DNA from: Muricauda sp. SCSIO 65647
Lineage (GTDB): Bacteria > Bacteroidota > Bacteroidia > Flavobacteriales > Flavobacteriaceae
Length of the DNA stretch: 64,000 nt
Direction: 5' to 3'
NCBI RefSeq assembly: GCF_021534965.1
Contig: NZ_CP091037.1
Coordinates: 1,838,501-1,902,500 of the forward strand
The notes below the pieces were generated by a model. That model was not told the origin of the DNA and did no database searches. It saw only the letters and a program-made list of their open reading frames with translations. Shown here piece by piece: positions 8,388-18,420 of this stretch. Position 1 is the first letter of the stretch; every line of letters begins with the position of its first letter. A program made the translations under genes and the position numbers.

Positions 8388-9368
8388 TCAATTGTTTATC
8401 ATTCTTTTGTTGACCAGGGGCAAGGGTATGTTCAAAAAAACTTTGACATGAGCTTTCAGGGCATGGCTGTTGGAGAAGAAAATGTGTTGCCCATTGTCGG
8501 TAACGCCTTCAATAAGATAGGTGCTGCCCTTAAAATGACTTTTGATTACGTATACCTCCACACCACTTTCTTTTGAAATTTGAAATTCATGCGGATATAC
8601 CAGTATTTTGGCATCGGTCTCGGCGTACTCTTTGAGCAGTTTTATGGGCAACTCATTCACTTGGCCAAACAAAGAAGCCACGTATTTTTCTTTGGGCTTA
8701 TCATACAGTCTTTGGGTAGGTTCATGCGCTATCTGAACCCCATCTTTGAGCACCAAGACCTCATCGGCAAAGGCCAATACATCTTCGGGGTCATGGGTGG
8801 CCGTAATTATGGTGACTCCTCGTTCTTTTAAATAGGGAAAAAGCTTATGCCGAAGTTCATATTTTTTAAACTGATCAATACTGCTAAAGGGCTCGTCCAA
8901 AAGAAGAATGTCCGATTCTTGGGCCAAGGCTTTCGCCAAAGCTACGCGCTGCTTTTGGCCACCACTTAGGTCTTTGACCTTGGCATTGGCAAAGGCCGTC
9001 ATGGAAACAGTATTGAGCAATTCGTCAACACGGGGCTGATGTGTGTCCATTTCAAAAACGGAAAGATGTTCTGCCACATTTTCAAAAACTGTGGTAAAGG
9101 GCATCAGGTCAAAATCTTGGGAAACATACTTCATATAGTTTTCCCCGGGAATCAAATTGAAGTTTGGCCCCAGAACCTTGGCGCTGTTCCAATGCACACT
9201 GCCTGCATCAAGCTGTAGCAATCCGTAAATGGCCTTGAGCAATGTGCTCTTGCCCGAACCGCTTTCACCAATTATGGCCAAATGCGTGCCCTTTTCCAGA
9301 GAAAAATCAATGTTTTTCAATACGGGCTCCTTTTGATAGGAAAAGGAAATGTTTTCTACGTTGAGCAT
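8388..9368 (-). CDS. ABC transporter ATP-binding protein, without a neighbouring permease
   Basis: A 326-residue ABC ATPase. Walker A is GESGSGKST (about residues 34-42), the signature LSGGQKQRV (about 134), Walker B ILLLDEP followed by FSSID, and an H-loop ATHD. The region after residue 230 resembles the regulatory C-terminal domain of the FbpC/PotA importer ATPases. No permease or binding-protein gene is adjacent: ArfB lies downstream and an S9 peptidase upstream. It may serve a transporter encoded elsewhere. The substrate is unknown. Confidence 0.88.
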   Translation of the reverse strand: MLNVENISFSYQKEPVLKNIDFSLEKGTHLAIIGESGSGKSTLLKAIYGLLQLDAGSVHWNSAKVLGPNFNLIPGENYMKYVSQDFDLMPFTTVFENVAEHLSVFEMDTHQPRVDELLNTVSMTAFANAKVKDLSGGQKQRVALAKALAQESDILLLDEPFSSIDQFKKYELRHKLFPYLKERGVTIITATHDPEDVLAFADEVLVLKDGVQIAHEPTQRLYDKPKEKYVASLFGQVNELPIKLLKEYAETDAKILVYPHEFQISKESGVEVYVIKSHFKGSTYLIEGVTDNGQHIFFSNSHALKAHVKVFLNIPLPLVNKRMINN

Positions 9369-9439
9369 GTAACAAGAAATAATCCGCTTCTAATGGAAAC
9401 GGATTATTATAAGGTTTTATTGAAAGCTAATGGCTCAAA

Positions 9440-11593
9440 TCAATCCTTGAACTCCTTTAAGATCCCCCGATTGGGCAATTCGTCAAACCCCATATTGTAA
9501 AGGGTGAACCCAAAAATATCGGCATATTGCTCAATGGTCTTACTCACCGGGGTTCCTGCACCGTGGCCCGCTTTGGTCTCGATACGGATCAACACCGGAT
9601 TTTCACCTGCTTGCTTTTCTTGCAGTTCGGCGGCGAACTTGAAGCTGTGTGCTGGCACCACACGGTCGTCATGATCGCCGGTGGTGACCAAAGTGGCAGG
9701 GTAGTTTGCCCCCTCTTTTACATTGTGTACGGGCGAATATCCTTTCAAGTACCCAAACATCTCCTCGCTTTCTTCTGAAGTGCCGTAATCGTAGGCCCAC
9801 CCTGCACCGGCGGTAAAGGTGTGGTAGCGGAGCATATCCAATACGCCCACGGCAGGCAGTGCCACTTGCATCAAATCAGGCCGTTGTGTCATAGTGGCCC
9901 CCACCAAAAGCCCTCCATTGGATCCTCCGCGAATTGCGAGATATTCTTTTGCAGTGTAGTTGTTTTCAATCAGGTATTCAGCAGCGGCGATAAAGTCGTC
10001 GAAAACATTTTGCTTTTGCATCTTGGTTCCGGCGATATGCCACTTTTTACCATATTCACCGCCACCGCGAAGATTGGGCACGGCATAAACGCCACCTTGC
10101 TCCATCCAAACCGCATTGACAATACTGAAAGAGGGCGTCAAACTGATGTTGAAACCTCCATAGCCATAAAGAATGGTCGGGTTTTTTCCATTGAGTTCGA
10201 TACCTTTTTTATGGGTGATGATCATCGGCACCTTAGTGCCATCTTTAGAGGTGTAGAATACCTGGGTCGATTCATAATCATCAGGATTGAAATCAATGGC
10301 AGGCTTCCAGTATTGCACATATTCGCCTGTTTCCACATTGTATTTGTAAGATGAGCCCGGGGTATTGTAGTTGGTGAACGAAAAGTAGAACTCCTTGTCC
10401 TCCTTTTTGCCACCGAACCCTCCGGCACTGCCCACACCGGGTAGTGCTACTTCGCGTACAAGATTGCCCTCATAATCATATTGCAATACTTTCGAAATCG
10501 CATCGACCATATATTCAGTGAAAAAGTAACCCCCTCCCGTTCCGGCGGTCAGCACATGTTCGGTCTCAGCAATGAAATCTTTCCAGTTTTCAGGAACTGG
10601 ATCTGAAGCATCGGTGACCACGATCTTTTTGTTCGGGGCATTTCTATTGGTCACCAAATAGAGTGACGGGCCCTCATTGTCGATTACATAGGTGTCAGAT
10701 TCGGTATCGTCAAGCACGGTCACCAATTCGCTGTTGGGCTTTGTTAGATCTTTCAAGAACAATTTATTGCCTGAAGTGGAAACCGATGCGGTGATGAACA
10801 GGTATTTTTCATCTTCGGAAACATAGCCGCCCACATACCGATGTTTTTCTTCGGCCGTTCCACCAAAAATGACCTGATCTTCTGATTGTGGAGTGCCCAA
10901 TTTGTGGTAATAGAGCTTGTGCTGGTCGGTTTTGGCCGAAAGTTCGCTGCCATCGGGCTTGTCATAACTAGAGTAGAAAAAACCGTCATTGCCCTTCCAA
11001 GAAATGCCGCTAAACTTGATATCGACCAACGTATCTTCGACAATTTCCTTGGCCTCGGCATTGATGACAATGCCCTTGCGCCAATCGCTTCCCCCCTCAG
11101 AAATTAGATAGGCCGCTTTAGAGCCATCTTTGGTAAAGCTTAGCCCCATCAAAGAAGTGGTGCCATCTTCAGAAAAGGTATTGGGGTCTAAAAACACTTC
11201 AGCTTCACCATTTTCCTTTTTTCGATAGACCACGTATTGGTTTTGTAGGCCGTCGTTTTTATAAAAATAGGTGTAGTCGCCCTCTTTGAAAGGAGAACCC
11301 AATTTTTCATAGTTCCACAGTTTCTCAAGGCGGTCTTTTAGGTCGTTGCGAAATGGAATGCTGTCGAGATACCCAAAAGTGACCTTGTTCTGGGTTTTGA
11401 CCCAGGCCTCGGTCTCGGCACTTCTATCATCTTCAAGCCAACGGTAGGGGTCTTTGACCTCGGTGCCGAAATAGACATCAACGGTATCGACTTTTTTGGT
11501 TTCAGGATAGTTCACAACAATGGGATCTCTCTCTTTTTTTGTTTTACAGGCCGCAAAGATAAGCAGTACTGCGAGCAGTGTTATTTTTTTCAT
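9440..11593 (-). CDS. Prolyl oligopeptidase family (S9A) lipoprotein
   Basis: Serine peptidase cleaving after proline in short peptides, probably anchored to a periplasm-facing or outer membrane. An N-terminal lipoprotein signal ends LLIFAAC, so the mature protein starts at Cys16. A seven-bladed propeller domain covers about residues 75-420, then the alpha/beta-hydrolase domain. The catalytic Ser is in RGGSNGG, Asp in GDHDDRVVP and His in KAGHGAG. An in-frame TTG/ATG further upstream (to 11626) would place charged residues before the signal peptide, so ATG 11593 is preferred. Length 717 fits S9A. Confidence 0.93.
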   Translation of the reverse strand: MKKITLLAVLLIFAACKTKKERDPIVVNYPETKKVDTVDVYFGTEVKDPYRWLEDDRSAETEAWVKTQNKVTFGYLDSIPFRNDLKDRLEKLWNYEKLGSPFKEGDYTYFYKNDGLQNQYVVYRKKENGEAEVFLDPNTFSEDGTTSLMGLSFTKDGSKAAYLISEGGSDWRKGIVINAEAKEIVEDTLVDIKFSGISWKGNDGFFYSSYDKPDGSELSAKTDQHKLYYHKLGTPQSEDQVIFGGTAEEKHRYVGGYVSEDEKYLFITASVSTSGNKLFLKDLTKPNSELVTVLDDTESDTYVIDNEGPSLYLVTNRNAPNKKIVVTDASDPVPENWKDFIAETEHVLTAGTGGGYFFTEYMVDAISKVLQYDYEGNLVREVALPGVGSAGGFGGKKEDKEFYFSFTNYNTPGSSYKYNVETGEYVQYWKPAIDFNPDDYESTQVFYTSKDGTKVPMIITHKKGIELNGKNPTILYGYGGFNISLTPSFSIVNAVWMEQGGVYAVPNLRGGGEYGKKWHIAGTKMQKQNVFDDFIAAAEYLIENNYTAKEYLAIRGGSNGGLLVGATMTQRPDLMQVALPAVGVLDMLRYHTFTAGAGWAYDYGTSEESEEMFGYLKGYSPVHNVKEGANYPATLVTTGDHDDRVVPAHSFKFAAELQEKQAGENPVLIRIETKAGHGAGTPVSKTIEQYADIFGFTLYNMGFDELPNRGILKEFKD

Positions 11594-11625
11594 TTTCGAT
11601 AGGATTGATTTGGTTAAAAATACCA

Positions 11626-11663
11626 TAAAAAAACCTTTGAATTTGTTGAAAATCCAAAGGTTT
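11626..11663 (-). terminator. Intrinsic terminator after the alpha/beta hydrolase gene
   Basis: On the minus strand 11663-11655 (AAACCTTTG) pairs with 11639-11631 (CAAAGGTTT), and a run of seven T follows. It lies 27 bp beyond the stop of the upstream gene and just before the S9 peptidase leader. Confidence 0.75.
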
Positions 11664-11689
11664 AACGAATTTTAACCCTTTACTGCGAT

Positions 11690-12490
11690 TTAATGCCGAG
11701 CCAAAATTTTTCGTACTTCGGCGATGATCACATTGGGCCTATCGTGATGAATATAATGACCACTTCCATCAACGATGAGATGCGTGCTTTTTGGAGACAT
11801 TTCAGCCAGTTCATTTTGAAAGACCAACCATTGATCCCTTAGTTTTTTGCTTTCTAAAATAGATGATTTTTTACCTGCGGTCAAAACGGAAATCGGAACT
11901 TCTGGAAAACCGGGTTTTCCATTAAAATCATTATGGGCATTTTTGACAATATCGAGCTCATACTTTCGGTTACTTTTTTTGATAGACATGACCAATGTGT
12001 TATAGATCAACCCATGTTCGTTTTTAAAATACTCGAATTGCCCTGGGTGTGAAGCATCCAAAAAGATAACTCCGGTTACTTGCCCAGGGTACAATCGTGC
12101 AAACATATTGATGTATAATCCACCCGCCGAGTGCCCGATCAATAGGTAAGGAGGGGGCACGTTATTTGACCTAAGGTTTTGATGTAATTGTTGGGCTACC
12201 TCGACCACGTTCTTGGGCGGATCGACCACTGTACTCGAACCATACCCTGGTCGGTTATAGGCGTATACCTTTGCTATGGTGGCCAACGAGTCAAGAATGG
12301 GTCTCCAAGTGTCCATTGTCGGGCCCATGCCTGTTTCGAGCACTATGGTGGCCGTACCTTCACCCATGATGATCTGCTCAACGGTTCTATTTTTGACTTG
12401 TTGTCGGGTAACATTTTGCAATGGGGCGCAGTTAACGAACAGAAGAACTGTTAGAAGCGGCAAGAAGCTGTATGAGAATACGTTTTTCAT
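11690..12490 (-). CDS. Alpha/beta hydrolase lipoprotein
   Basis: A 266-residue exported hydrolase. The lipoprotein signal ends LLFVNC (lipobox Cys about residue 19). The nucleophile elbow is GHSAGG (about 119), the oxyanion-region motif is ETGMGPTMDTW, and the catalytic His is in GSGHYIHHDRP near the C-terminus. The substrate is unknown; small esters or lactones are typical of the family. The frame is open upstream to 12589, but ATG 12490 gives a clean signal peptide and leaves 16 bp after the preceding gene, with which it forms an operon. Confidence 0.85.
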   Translation of the reverse strand: MKNVFSYSFLPLLTVLLFVNCAPLQNVTRQQVKNRTVEQIIMGEGTATIVLETGMGPTMDTWRPILDSLATIAKVYAYNRPGYGSSTVVDPPKNVVEVAQQLHQNLRSNNVPPPYLLIGHSAGGLYINMFARLYPGQVTGVIFLDASHPGQFEYFKNEHGLIYNTLVMSIKKSNRKYELDIVKNAHNDFNGKPGFPEVPISVLTAGKKSSILESKKLRDQWLVFQNELAEMSPKSTHLIVDGSGHYIHHDRPNVIIAEVRKILARH

Positions 12491-12506
12491 TACTTTGATT
12501 TTCGAT

Positions 12507-13622
12507 TTACTGACTATTTGAAAAGCGCTCTCCCATGATTCGCATTGCCTCAAGAACCGCGGGAATACTTTTTTTCCCTTCCCTATCATAAGAATTGGTC
12601 ACTGCAAAATTGGAAAAGGTTCGATCGGCACTTAAGAAAAGTTGGGCGAACCATTTGGCATTGCTACCTGAATGAAAAATACCATTTTCAGTAACATTCC
12701 ACCCTAGGGCATAACCAGAATTACCGACCTCTTTATGTAATAGATCCAAAGTCTCTGGTTTTACGATATTCGTTTTCCCCATGTGCAATTCGATATATTT
12801 TGCCAAATCATCCAATGTGGTGTGAACGGTACCTGCAGGCCCTAAGGCAATGGGGTTGTCAGAGAAAATATCCATTGGGTCCTTGGGCTCCCATTCCCCA
12901 TGTTCAAACTGATGTCCCCAAGGCTGCTCATCACCGTCATTGCCAGGGGCACCAAAATGGGTATTTTCCATAGCAAGGGGATCGAAAAGATAGGTGGTCA
13001 TCAGGTCTTCCCAAGAGGTTTGCATAATCAGCTCTAACATAACACCGGCAACCACATAGCCATTATTGCTGTAGGCGAAACCATTTTCTCTTGGTTGGTT
13101 CAAAACGGCAATGGCCCATTCTTGCCTTATTTCAGAGATGTTACTTGTATCGTGATGGTCAACAGAATAATCATTTGGCGAGACACCACTTGTATGCGAC
13201 AATAATTGTATGAAGTTGACCTCTTTATATTCCTCGAGATATCCTTCAGAAGCGACATCGCCAATAGTGGTCGTCCATTCTAAATGGCCTTTTTCGACCA
13301 ATATCCCTATCAAGGTCGCGGTCATCGATTTTGTAATGGAACCAATGTGCCATTTGTTGTTCGTACTGACCTGGGTTGTCGTATGGGCAGAGTGAACCCC
13401 AACGGCTTCTTTTTCCAAAACGCCATTTGTGCCCATGGTCATTGTGGCAAGTGAAGGAACATTTAGGTCTTCAAGAATTTTTTCAAGATTGGGCACCAAT
13501 AGCGTATCACCTGCTTTTCCTACACTCAAAGAGGGGGTGGGCACAATGGGATCATTGTCTTTACTGCAACTTAGGGTAGTAAGACTCAAGAGTGAAACAA
13601 GAAATAGAACTAGTGTTTTCAT
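12507..13622 (-). CDS. Class C beta-lactamase-like serine hydrolase, lipoprotein
   Basis: A 371-residue member of the AmpC/penicillin-binding-protein-like serine hydrolases. The lipoprotein signal ends LTTLSC. The SxxK motif is SITKS (about residue 95), the second motif is YSNNGY (about 176), and HSG replaces the usual KTG triad near residue 318, as in many esterase or D-aminopeptidase members. True beta-lactamase activity is therefore not implied. It precedes the alpha/beta hydrolase gene by 16 bp and is divergent from the LytS/LytTR pair, with 219 bp between the starts. Confidence 0.88.
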   Translation of the reverse strand: MKTLVLFLVSLLSLTTLSCSKDNDPIVPTPSLSVGKAGDTLLVPNLEKILEDLNVPSLATMTMGTNGVLEKEAVGVHSAHTTTQVSTNNKWHIGSITKSMTATLIGILVEKGHLEWTTTIGDVASEGYLEEYKEVNFIQLLSHTSGVSPNDYSVDHHDTSNISEIRQEWAIAVLNQPRENGFAYSNNGYVVAGVMLELIMQTSWEDLMTTYLFDPLAMENTHFGAPGNDGDEQPWGHQFEHGEWEPKDPMDIFSDNPIALGPAGTVHTTLDDLAKYIELHMGKTNIVKPETLDLLHKEVGNSGYALGWNVTENGIFHSGSNAKWFAQLFLSADRTFSNFAVTNSYDREGKKSIPAVLEAMRIMGERFSNSQ

Positions 13623-13682
13623 GATCGCTGATTTAAAGATTACCCGCCAAAGGAAGAGTAGCCTTGCCTCATTTTAAAACTT

Positions 13683-13758
13683 TGTTGACCATCGAAAGAG
13701 AGGTGTTGACAAACACCGTTTTTCCCTTTATCTGGCAACTTTTTGCCATTGGTCAACA
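13683..13758. promoter_or_regulatory. Candidate operator: TGTTGAC direct repeats plus an inverted copy
   Basis: TGTTGAC occurs at 13683-13689 and 13704-13710, exactly 21 bp apart. An inverted copy, GTCAACA, lies at 13752-13758. Two GTT-cored direct repeats about 21 bp apart are the usual layout of LytTR-domain binding sites, and the adjacent rightward operon encodes such a regulator. A weak -7-like TACCTTTC lies at 13807-13814, before the kinase gene. Confidence 0.45.
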
Positions 13759-13841
13759 CTTATGGCATGTTGGTAAACTTTTTATTTTCAGTTAAAAAGG
13801 ATTGAATACCTTTCAGGTGATTTATCACCAAGATTCCAACG

Positions 13842-14939
13842 ATGGCCTGGAAAGCAAAACATTTTAGAAGACTGATCGTTCATTCATTGAGTTGGCTGGG
13901 TTTTGTCTTTCTGATGAGTAGCAAGGCTGTGGATTTGACATGGGGATTTTTCGCTCGTTCAGAAGGATCCATTTTTCTTCCGGTGCTCTATGGAACTGTT
14001 TTTGGAGCTATTATTTTTTATGGCAATTATTACTATTTGATTCCCAAATATTTTAGCCAACGCAAGAAATGGAAATATTGGTTTTTTGCTGTCGGGTCGC
14101 TCTTGGTGGTTTGTGCCATAGAATCTCTGGTCGATATTTTGGTACTGATTCAAAAGCATGGCCTTCAAGAAAAAAACAGCGATGGTTCCGAAGATTTTGG
14201 GGCCTTTGCAACTTTGGTTTTTGCCAATACCTTGACGGCCAATTTGGCCTGTCTCATTTTTTCATTTGCCTATCGATTTCCAAAAGATTGGATTAGAAAT
14301 GAAAAGCAAAAGAACCAGTTGGAAAAAGACAAGTTGCGTTCAGAACTCGATTTTTTAAAAGCGCAGATCAACCCCCATTTTTTGTTCAACGGGATCAACA
14401 GCATTTACCACTTGATCGGTTCGAACAATGAATTGGCGAAGCATACCCTGCTTCAGTTTTCGGGACTGTTGCGCTATCAATTATACGAGTGCAATGTAGA
14501 TTTCATTTCCTTGCAAAAAGAACTTGAATATTTGAAGAACTATGTGAACATTGAAGAGATAAGAAAAGGGGAAGATGCGGTATTCTCTATTGATTTTCCC
14601 GATATGTCAGACAATCAATTCAAGGGGTTAAAAATCGCTCCTTTATTGATTTCGCCCTTTTTAGAGAACGCATTTAAATATTTGAGCCATAATTCAGAAA
14701 GAGAACGAAATTATGTGAACATTGCCCTTGGGGTAACGGGCAATGTACTGCACATTTTTATTGAAAACAGCACAGATCCCAAACTAAAGAAGAAACCCGA
14801 GAGCGAAGGGGGCATTGGCTTGGTCAATGTGAAACGACGACTGGCATTGATGTACCCCAATGACAAGCATCAATTGACAATTTCTTCTGAAGACCGTAAA
14901 TTTCAAGTAGAATTGATACTCAGTTTGCATGAAAATTAA
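13842..14939 (+). CDS. LytS/YehU-family sensor histidine kinase
   Basis: A 365-residue membrane histidine kinase. Four transmembrane helices occupy roughly residues 10-30, 45-65, 83-103 and 122-142. A short coiled linker leads to the His_kinase domain, whose phospho-accepting His is in INPHFLFNGINSIYHL (about residue 180). A compact ATPase domain carries PLLISPFLENAFKY (N-box) and GGIGLVNVKRRL. There is no recognisable sensor domain beyond the membrane helices. The stop overlaps the next gene start by 11 bp, so kinase and regulator are translationally coupled. Confidence 0.92.
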   Translation: MAWKAKHFRRLIVHSLSWLGFVFLMSSKAVDLTWGFFARSEGSIFLPVLYGTVFGAIIFYGNYYYLIPKYFSQRKKWKYWFFAVGSLLVVCAIESLVDILVLIQKHGLQEKNSDGSEDFGAFATLVFANTLTANLACLIFSFAYRFPKDWIRNEKQKNQLEKDKLRSELDFLKAQINPHFLFNGINSIYHLIGSNNELAKHTLLQFSGLLRYQLYECNVDFISLQKELEYLKNYVNIEEIRKGEDAVFSIDFPDMSDNQFKGLKIAPLLISPFLENAFKYLSHNSERERNYVNIALGVTGNVLHIFIENSTDPKLKKKPESEGGIGLVNVKRRLALMYPNDKHQLTISSEDRKFQVELILSLHEN

Positions 14940-15657
14940 TTGTTTGATCATAGATGATGAGGCCTTGGCCCGAAAAGGATTGCAAGAGTATGTTTCCGCC
15001 TTGGATTTTCTTGAGCTCAAGGGGCTGTGCAAGAATGCCATACAGGCCAATACGCTTTTAAAAGCAGAGGACATACACCTTATTTTTTTGGATATTGAAA
15101 TGCCCTTGATTTCGGGGATGGATTTTCTGAAATCATTACAAAACCCGCCTAAAGTCATTTTTACAACGGCATATACCGAATATGCGGTCGAAAGTTTCGA
15201 ATATGACGTGGTCGATTATTTGGTGAAGCCCATTTCAATGGAACGGTTTCTGCAGGCCTGTAATAAGGCCCACAAAGTCATTCTCGGCGATCAAAAAGAA
15301 GGTATTGCCGATACAAAACCTGCAGATGAAGATGATTTTCTTTTTGTTCGTATCGACAAAGAATTGGTGAAAATAAAGTTTGATGATATCCTGTTTGTGG
15401 AAGGCATGCAGAATTACGTCAAAATTTTTACCAAAGAGCAAACCTATATTGCCCATTTGCCACTCAAGAATGTAATGGAATGTCTCCCCAAAGAATCGTT
15501 TTTTCAGGTTCACAAGTCTTTTATATCGTCACTGGACAAAGTTGAGGTCATAAGTGGCAACCAATTGATCATCCAAAACCATAAAATACCCATAGGGCGC
15601 ACCAAGAAAGAAGCTGTCTTGGCGTTGTTGACAAAAAACAGACTACTCAAAAAGTGA
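14929..15657 (+). CDS. LytTR-family response regulator
   Basis: A 242-residue DNA-binding response regulator paired with the preceding kinase. The receiver domain has the acidic pair in LIIDDEAL, the phospho-accepting Asp in IFLDIEMP (about residue 55), Thr in FTTAYTEYA and Lys in LVKPI. The LytTR DNA-binding domain covers about residues 135-240, with the typical FVEGMQNYVKIF and VHKSFISSL motifs. It probably regulates its own operon or the divergent hydrolase genes through the repeats at 13683-13758; this is inferred. It converges on asd with a 28-bp gap. Confidence 0.93.
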   Translation: MKINCLIIDDEALARKGLQEYVSALDFLELKGLCKNAIQANTLLKAEDIHLIFLDIEMPLISGMDFLKSLQNPPKVIFTTAYTEYAVESFEYDVVDYLVKPISMERFLQACNKAHKVILGDQKEGIADTKPADEDDFLFVRIDKELVKIKFDDILFVEGMQNYVKIFTKEQTYIAHLPLKNVMECLPKESFFQVHKSFISSLDKVEVISGNQLIIQNHKIPIGRTKKEAVLALLTKNRLLKK

Positions 15658-15685
15658 TGTTGACCAAAGTAATTGGGGAATGAAC

Positions 15686-16675
15686 TTAAACCAAGTCTTT
15701 TTCCACTAAATACTCAGCGATTTGTACCGCATTGGTAGCGGCCCCCTTACGTAGGTTGTCAGAGACGATCCACATGTTCAAGGTGTTACGCTGGGTTTCA
15801 TCCCTTCGTATACGGCCCACAAAGACTTCGTCTTTATCATGCGCATAGATGGGCATGGGGTAGGTGTTCGTATCAGGATTGTCTTGTACGGTCACCCCGT
15901 GGGTTTCGTTGAGTAGCTTTCGTACCTCCGATAAATCAAAATCATTGTGAAATTCGACATTTACTGATTCTGAGTGCCCGCCCGCCGTAGGAATTCGAAC
16001 CGCTGTTGCCGAAACCGAGAACGTACGATCGTCCAATATTTTTTGCGGCTCACGGGCAAGCTTCATCTCTTCTTTGGTATAACCGTTTTCTAAAAACACA
16101 TCACAGTGGGGCAGGGCGTTTCTGTTGATAGGGTACGGATAGGCCATTTCACCCTGTACGCCGGCCATTTCATTTTCTAACTGCTGTACCGCTTTAATGC
16201 CTGTACCAGAAACCGATTGGTAAGTCGAAACGACCACCCGCTTCATTTTGTATTTTTTGTGCAAAGGGTTCAGGGCCATGACCATTTGAATGGTCGAACA
16301 GTTGGGGTTGGCAATGATTTTGTCTTCGTTGGTGAGCACATGGGCATTGATTTCGGGCACCACCAATTTTTTGGTGGGGTCCATGCGCCATGCAGATGAA
16401 TTATCGACCACCGTTGTGCCGACTTCGGCAAACTTAGGGGCCCATTCCAAAGAAGTATCGCCGCCTGCAGAGAGGATGGCAATATCAGGTTTGGCAGCAA
16501 CGGCGGTTTCTAGACCAATGACACTGTATTCTTTGTTTTTAAAGGTTAGTTTCTTTCCAACAGATTGCTCAGAGGCGACCAATAACAACTCGGTTATCGG
16601 AAAATTTCGCTCGGCCAACACCTTTAGCATCACTTCACCTACCATGCCTGTTGCTCCTACAACTGCTACTTTCAT
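15686..16675 (-). CDS. asd: Aspartate-semialdehyde dehydrogenase
   Basis: Reduces aspartyl phosphate to aspartate semialdehyde, the branch point to lysine/diaminopimelate, threonine and methionine. NADP-binding GATGMVGEVML is at the N-terminus, the catalytic Cys is in NPNCSTIQMV (about residue 127), and the active-site His is in GGHSESVNV (about 235). The start was moved to ATG 16675 because the frame upstream begins at a poor position and the family N-terminus is MKVAVVGATG. Length 329 is normal. Confidence 0.96.
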   Translation of the reverse strand: MKVAVVGATGMVGEVMLKVLAERNFPITELLLVASEQSVGKKLTFKNKEYSVIGLETAVAAKPDIAILSAGGDTSLEWAPKFAEVGTTVVDNSSAWRMDPTKKLVVPEINAHVLTNEDKIIANPNCSTIQMVMALNPLHKKYKMKRVVVSTYQSVSGTGIKAVQQLENEMAGVQGEMAYPYPINRNALPHCDVFLENGYTKEEMKLAREPQKILDDRTFSVSATAVRIPTAGGHSESVNVEFHNDFDLSEVRKLLNETHGVTVQDNPDTNTYPMPIYAHDKDEVFVGRIRRDETQRNTLNMWIVSDNLRKGAATNAVQIAEYLVEKDLV

Positions 16676-16765
16676 TGCATTTGATTTTAGAGAGCAAATG
16701 TACTGCACGTATTTGGTTGTACAATACTTCTTGAAGCGTATTTCAAAAAATCACAGATTGTTATA

Positions 16766-16799
16766 AATAAAACAACCACCATGTTTTGTCATGGTGGTT
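16766..16799 (-). terminator. Region between asd and mscL: intrinsic hairpin
   Basis: AACCACCATG (16774-16783) pairs with CATGGTGGTT (16790-16799) across a six-base loop. On the minus strand a GTTTTATT tract follows, so it would end transcripts from mscL before asd. Confidence 0.75.
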
Positions 16800-16838
16800 T
16801 GGGTTAAACCTGGTGTAGCGGTCTGCCGCTTACGGCCA

Positions 16839-17240
16839 TTATTTTTTCAGCGCATCGCGTATTTCCATCAAAAGATCTTTTTCTGATGGCCCGGGGTCTG
16901 GAGCCGGTTCTTCTTTCTTCTTCATTTTGTTGACGCCTTTGACGATCAAGAACATGACAAATGCCACGATCAAGAAGTCGATTACATTGGTGAGAAAATC
17001 ACCATATAGAACAGCAACTTCGCCCACTTTTTCACCCGCATCGTTCATGGTTCCTTCTTTGATAATGTATTTTAGGTTTTTAAAATCCGCATCGAACAAG
17101 AGACCGATGAGAGGAGAAACGATACCTCCGGTAAAAGAGGCCACCACCTTGTTGAAAGCGGCACCCATGACGAAACCTACAGCAATATCGACGAGGTTTC
17201 CTTTCATGGCGAAATCTTTGAATTCGCTAACAAATCCCAT
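16839..17240 (-). CDS. mscL: Large-conductance mechanosensitive channel
   Basis: Inner-membrane pentameric channel that releases solutes on osmotic downshock. The N-terminal amphipathic helix MGFVSEFKDFAMKGN is followed by TM1 with the constriction sequence VDIAVGFVMGAAF. A periplasmic loop comes next, then TM2 (about residues 86-108) and a charged C-terminal helix (KKEEPAPDP then SEKDLLMEIRD). Length 133 is typical. It is monocistronic, with its own terminator at 16766-16799. Confidence 0.96.
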   Translation of the reverse strand: MGFVSEFKDFAMKGNLVDIAVGFVMGAAFNKVVASFTGGIVSPLIGLLFDADFKNLKYIIKEGTMNDAGEKVGEVAVLYGDFLTNVIDFLIVAFVMFLIVKGVNKMKKKEEPAPDPGPSEKDLLMEIRDALKK

Positions 17241-17313
17241 TTCTATAGTTTAATTGGTTAATACGGTAACAATGTAGGCAAAAAAGCGATGTATAGCAAT
17301 AGAGCCATCCAAT

Positions 17314-18420
17314 TTAGGGGATGATCAGCCGTTTGACCCGTTGCGAGATGGCGGTCAATATTTCGTAAGAAATCGTATGGGCAGAAGAGGCGAATTCTTC
17401 TGCGGAATGGTTCCCGCCAAAAATAACGACCTCATCGCCCTCTTCACAATCGATGTCAGTGACATCGATCATAATCATGTCCATGCAGACATTACCGATA
17501 ATCGGCGCTCTTTTCCCCTTGACAAAGACATGGGTCTTGTCACCCCCATATTGCCTTCCTATACCATCGGCATGGCCAATGGGAAGCGTGGCCGTGATTC
17601 GATGGCCGTCTGATTTGAAAGCACGGTTATAGCCAACACTTTCGTCAGGTTCTATTTTGTGCATTTGTGAAATAACGGTTTTCAGTGTGGCAACGGGTTT
17701 GAGTATTTCATCAATTTCATGATGGTTGCCATACCCATATAGCCCGATACCACTGCGTACCATTTCGAACTGTGCTTCAGGATAGTTGATAATGCCCGAT
17801 GTGTTCAGCATATGTCGTACGGGCCGATGGCTCAGTTTTTGGGTGAGCGCTGTACTGATTTTTTTAAAGGTGTCGATTTGTTGAAGACTGAACGCGCGTT
17901 CATTTTCGTCTTCTGAAGCGGCCAGATGGGAAAAAACAGAAACTATTTCGAGCTCGTCCCTTCCGTCCAACACTTTTAAGATATGATTCACATCATTTTC
18001 CCAAAATCCGAGACGGTTCAGGCCCGTATTGAATTTGAGATGTACAGGATACTTATGCTGTGCCTTCTCTTTGGCCACTTGCAAAAAGTCACGCAATATT
18101 CGTGGTGAATAAAGACTGGGCTCTAGACAGCGGTCTATGAGCTCGCCAAAATTGATCACTTGGGGGTGCAGTACCAAAATGGGGGTTTTGATACCGGCAT
18201 CGCGTAAAAGCACCCCTTCTCTGACATAGGCCACAGCAAAGTAATCAACCTTCAAGGCCTCAAGTTTTTTGGCTATCGATACCATATCACTGCCATAGGC
18301 AAATGCCTTTACCACAGCCAGAAATTTGGTCTGCGGGTCGAGCCTTGATTTGAAATGGTCGAAATTGTGTTCGAGTGCAGAGAGGTCAATTTCAAGAGTG
18401 GTCTCACCGATTCTACCCAT
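17314..18420 (-). CDS. alr: Alanine racemase
   Basis: PLP enzyme making D-alanine for peptidoglycan. The PLP lysine is in VVKAFAYGSD (about residue 37), where the second Ala/Asn position is Phe rather than the common Asn. The catalytic Tyr region is VGYNRAF (about 254), and RSGIGLYGYG and GNVCMDMIMIDVT are present. Upstream codons in the same frame lie inside tdk; the start ATG 18420 gives MGRIGETTLEIDLSALEHNF and an 8-bp overlap with the tdk stop, suggesting translational coupling. Length 368 is normal. Confidence 0.95.
   Translation of the reverse strand: MGRIGETTLEIDLSALEHNFDHFKSRLDPQTKFLAVVKAFAYGSDMVSIAKKLEALKVDYFAVAYVREGVLLRDAGIKTPILVLHPQVINFGELIDRCLEPSLYSPRILRDFLQVAKEKAQHKYPVHLKFNTGLNRLGFWENDVNHILKVLDGRDELEIVSVFSHLAASEDENERAFSLQQIDTFKKISTALTQKLSHRPVRHMLNTSGIINYPEAQFEMVRSGIGLYGYGNHHEIDEILKPVATLKTVISQMHKIEPDESVGYNRAFKSDGHRITATLPIGHADGIGRQYGGDKTHVFVKGKRAPIIGNVCMDMIMIDVTDIDCEEGDEVVIFGGNHSAEEFASSAHTISYEILTAISQRVKRLIIP

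Noticed and set aside
12507-13622. True beta-lactamase resistance gene
   Set aside because: SxxK and YxN are present but KTG is replaced by HSG, and the setting is a lipoprotein hydrolase operon, so a general serine hydrolase is the safer call.
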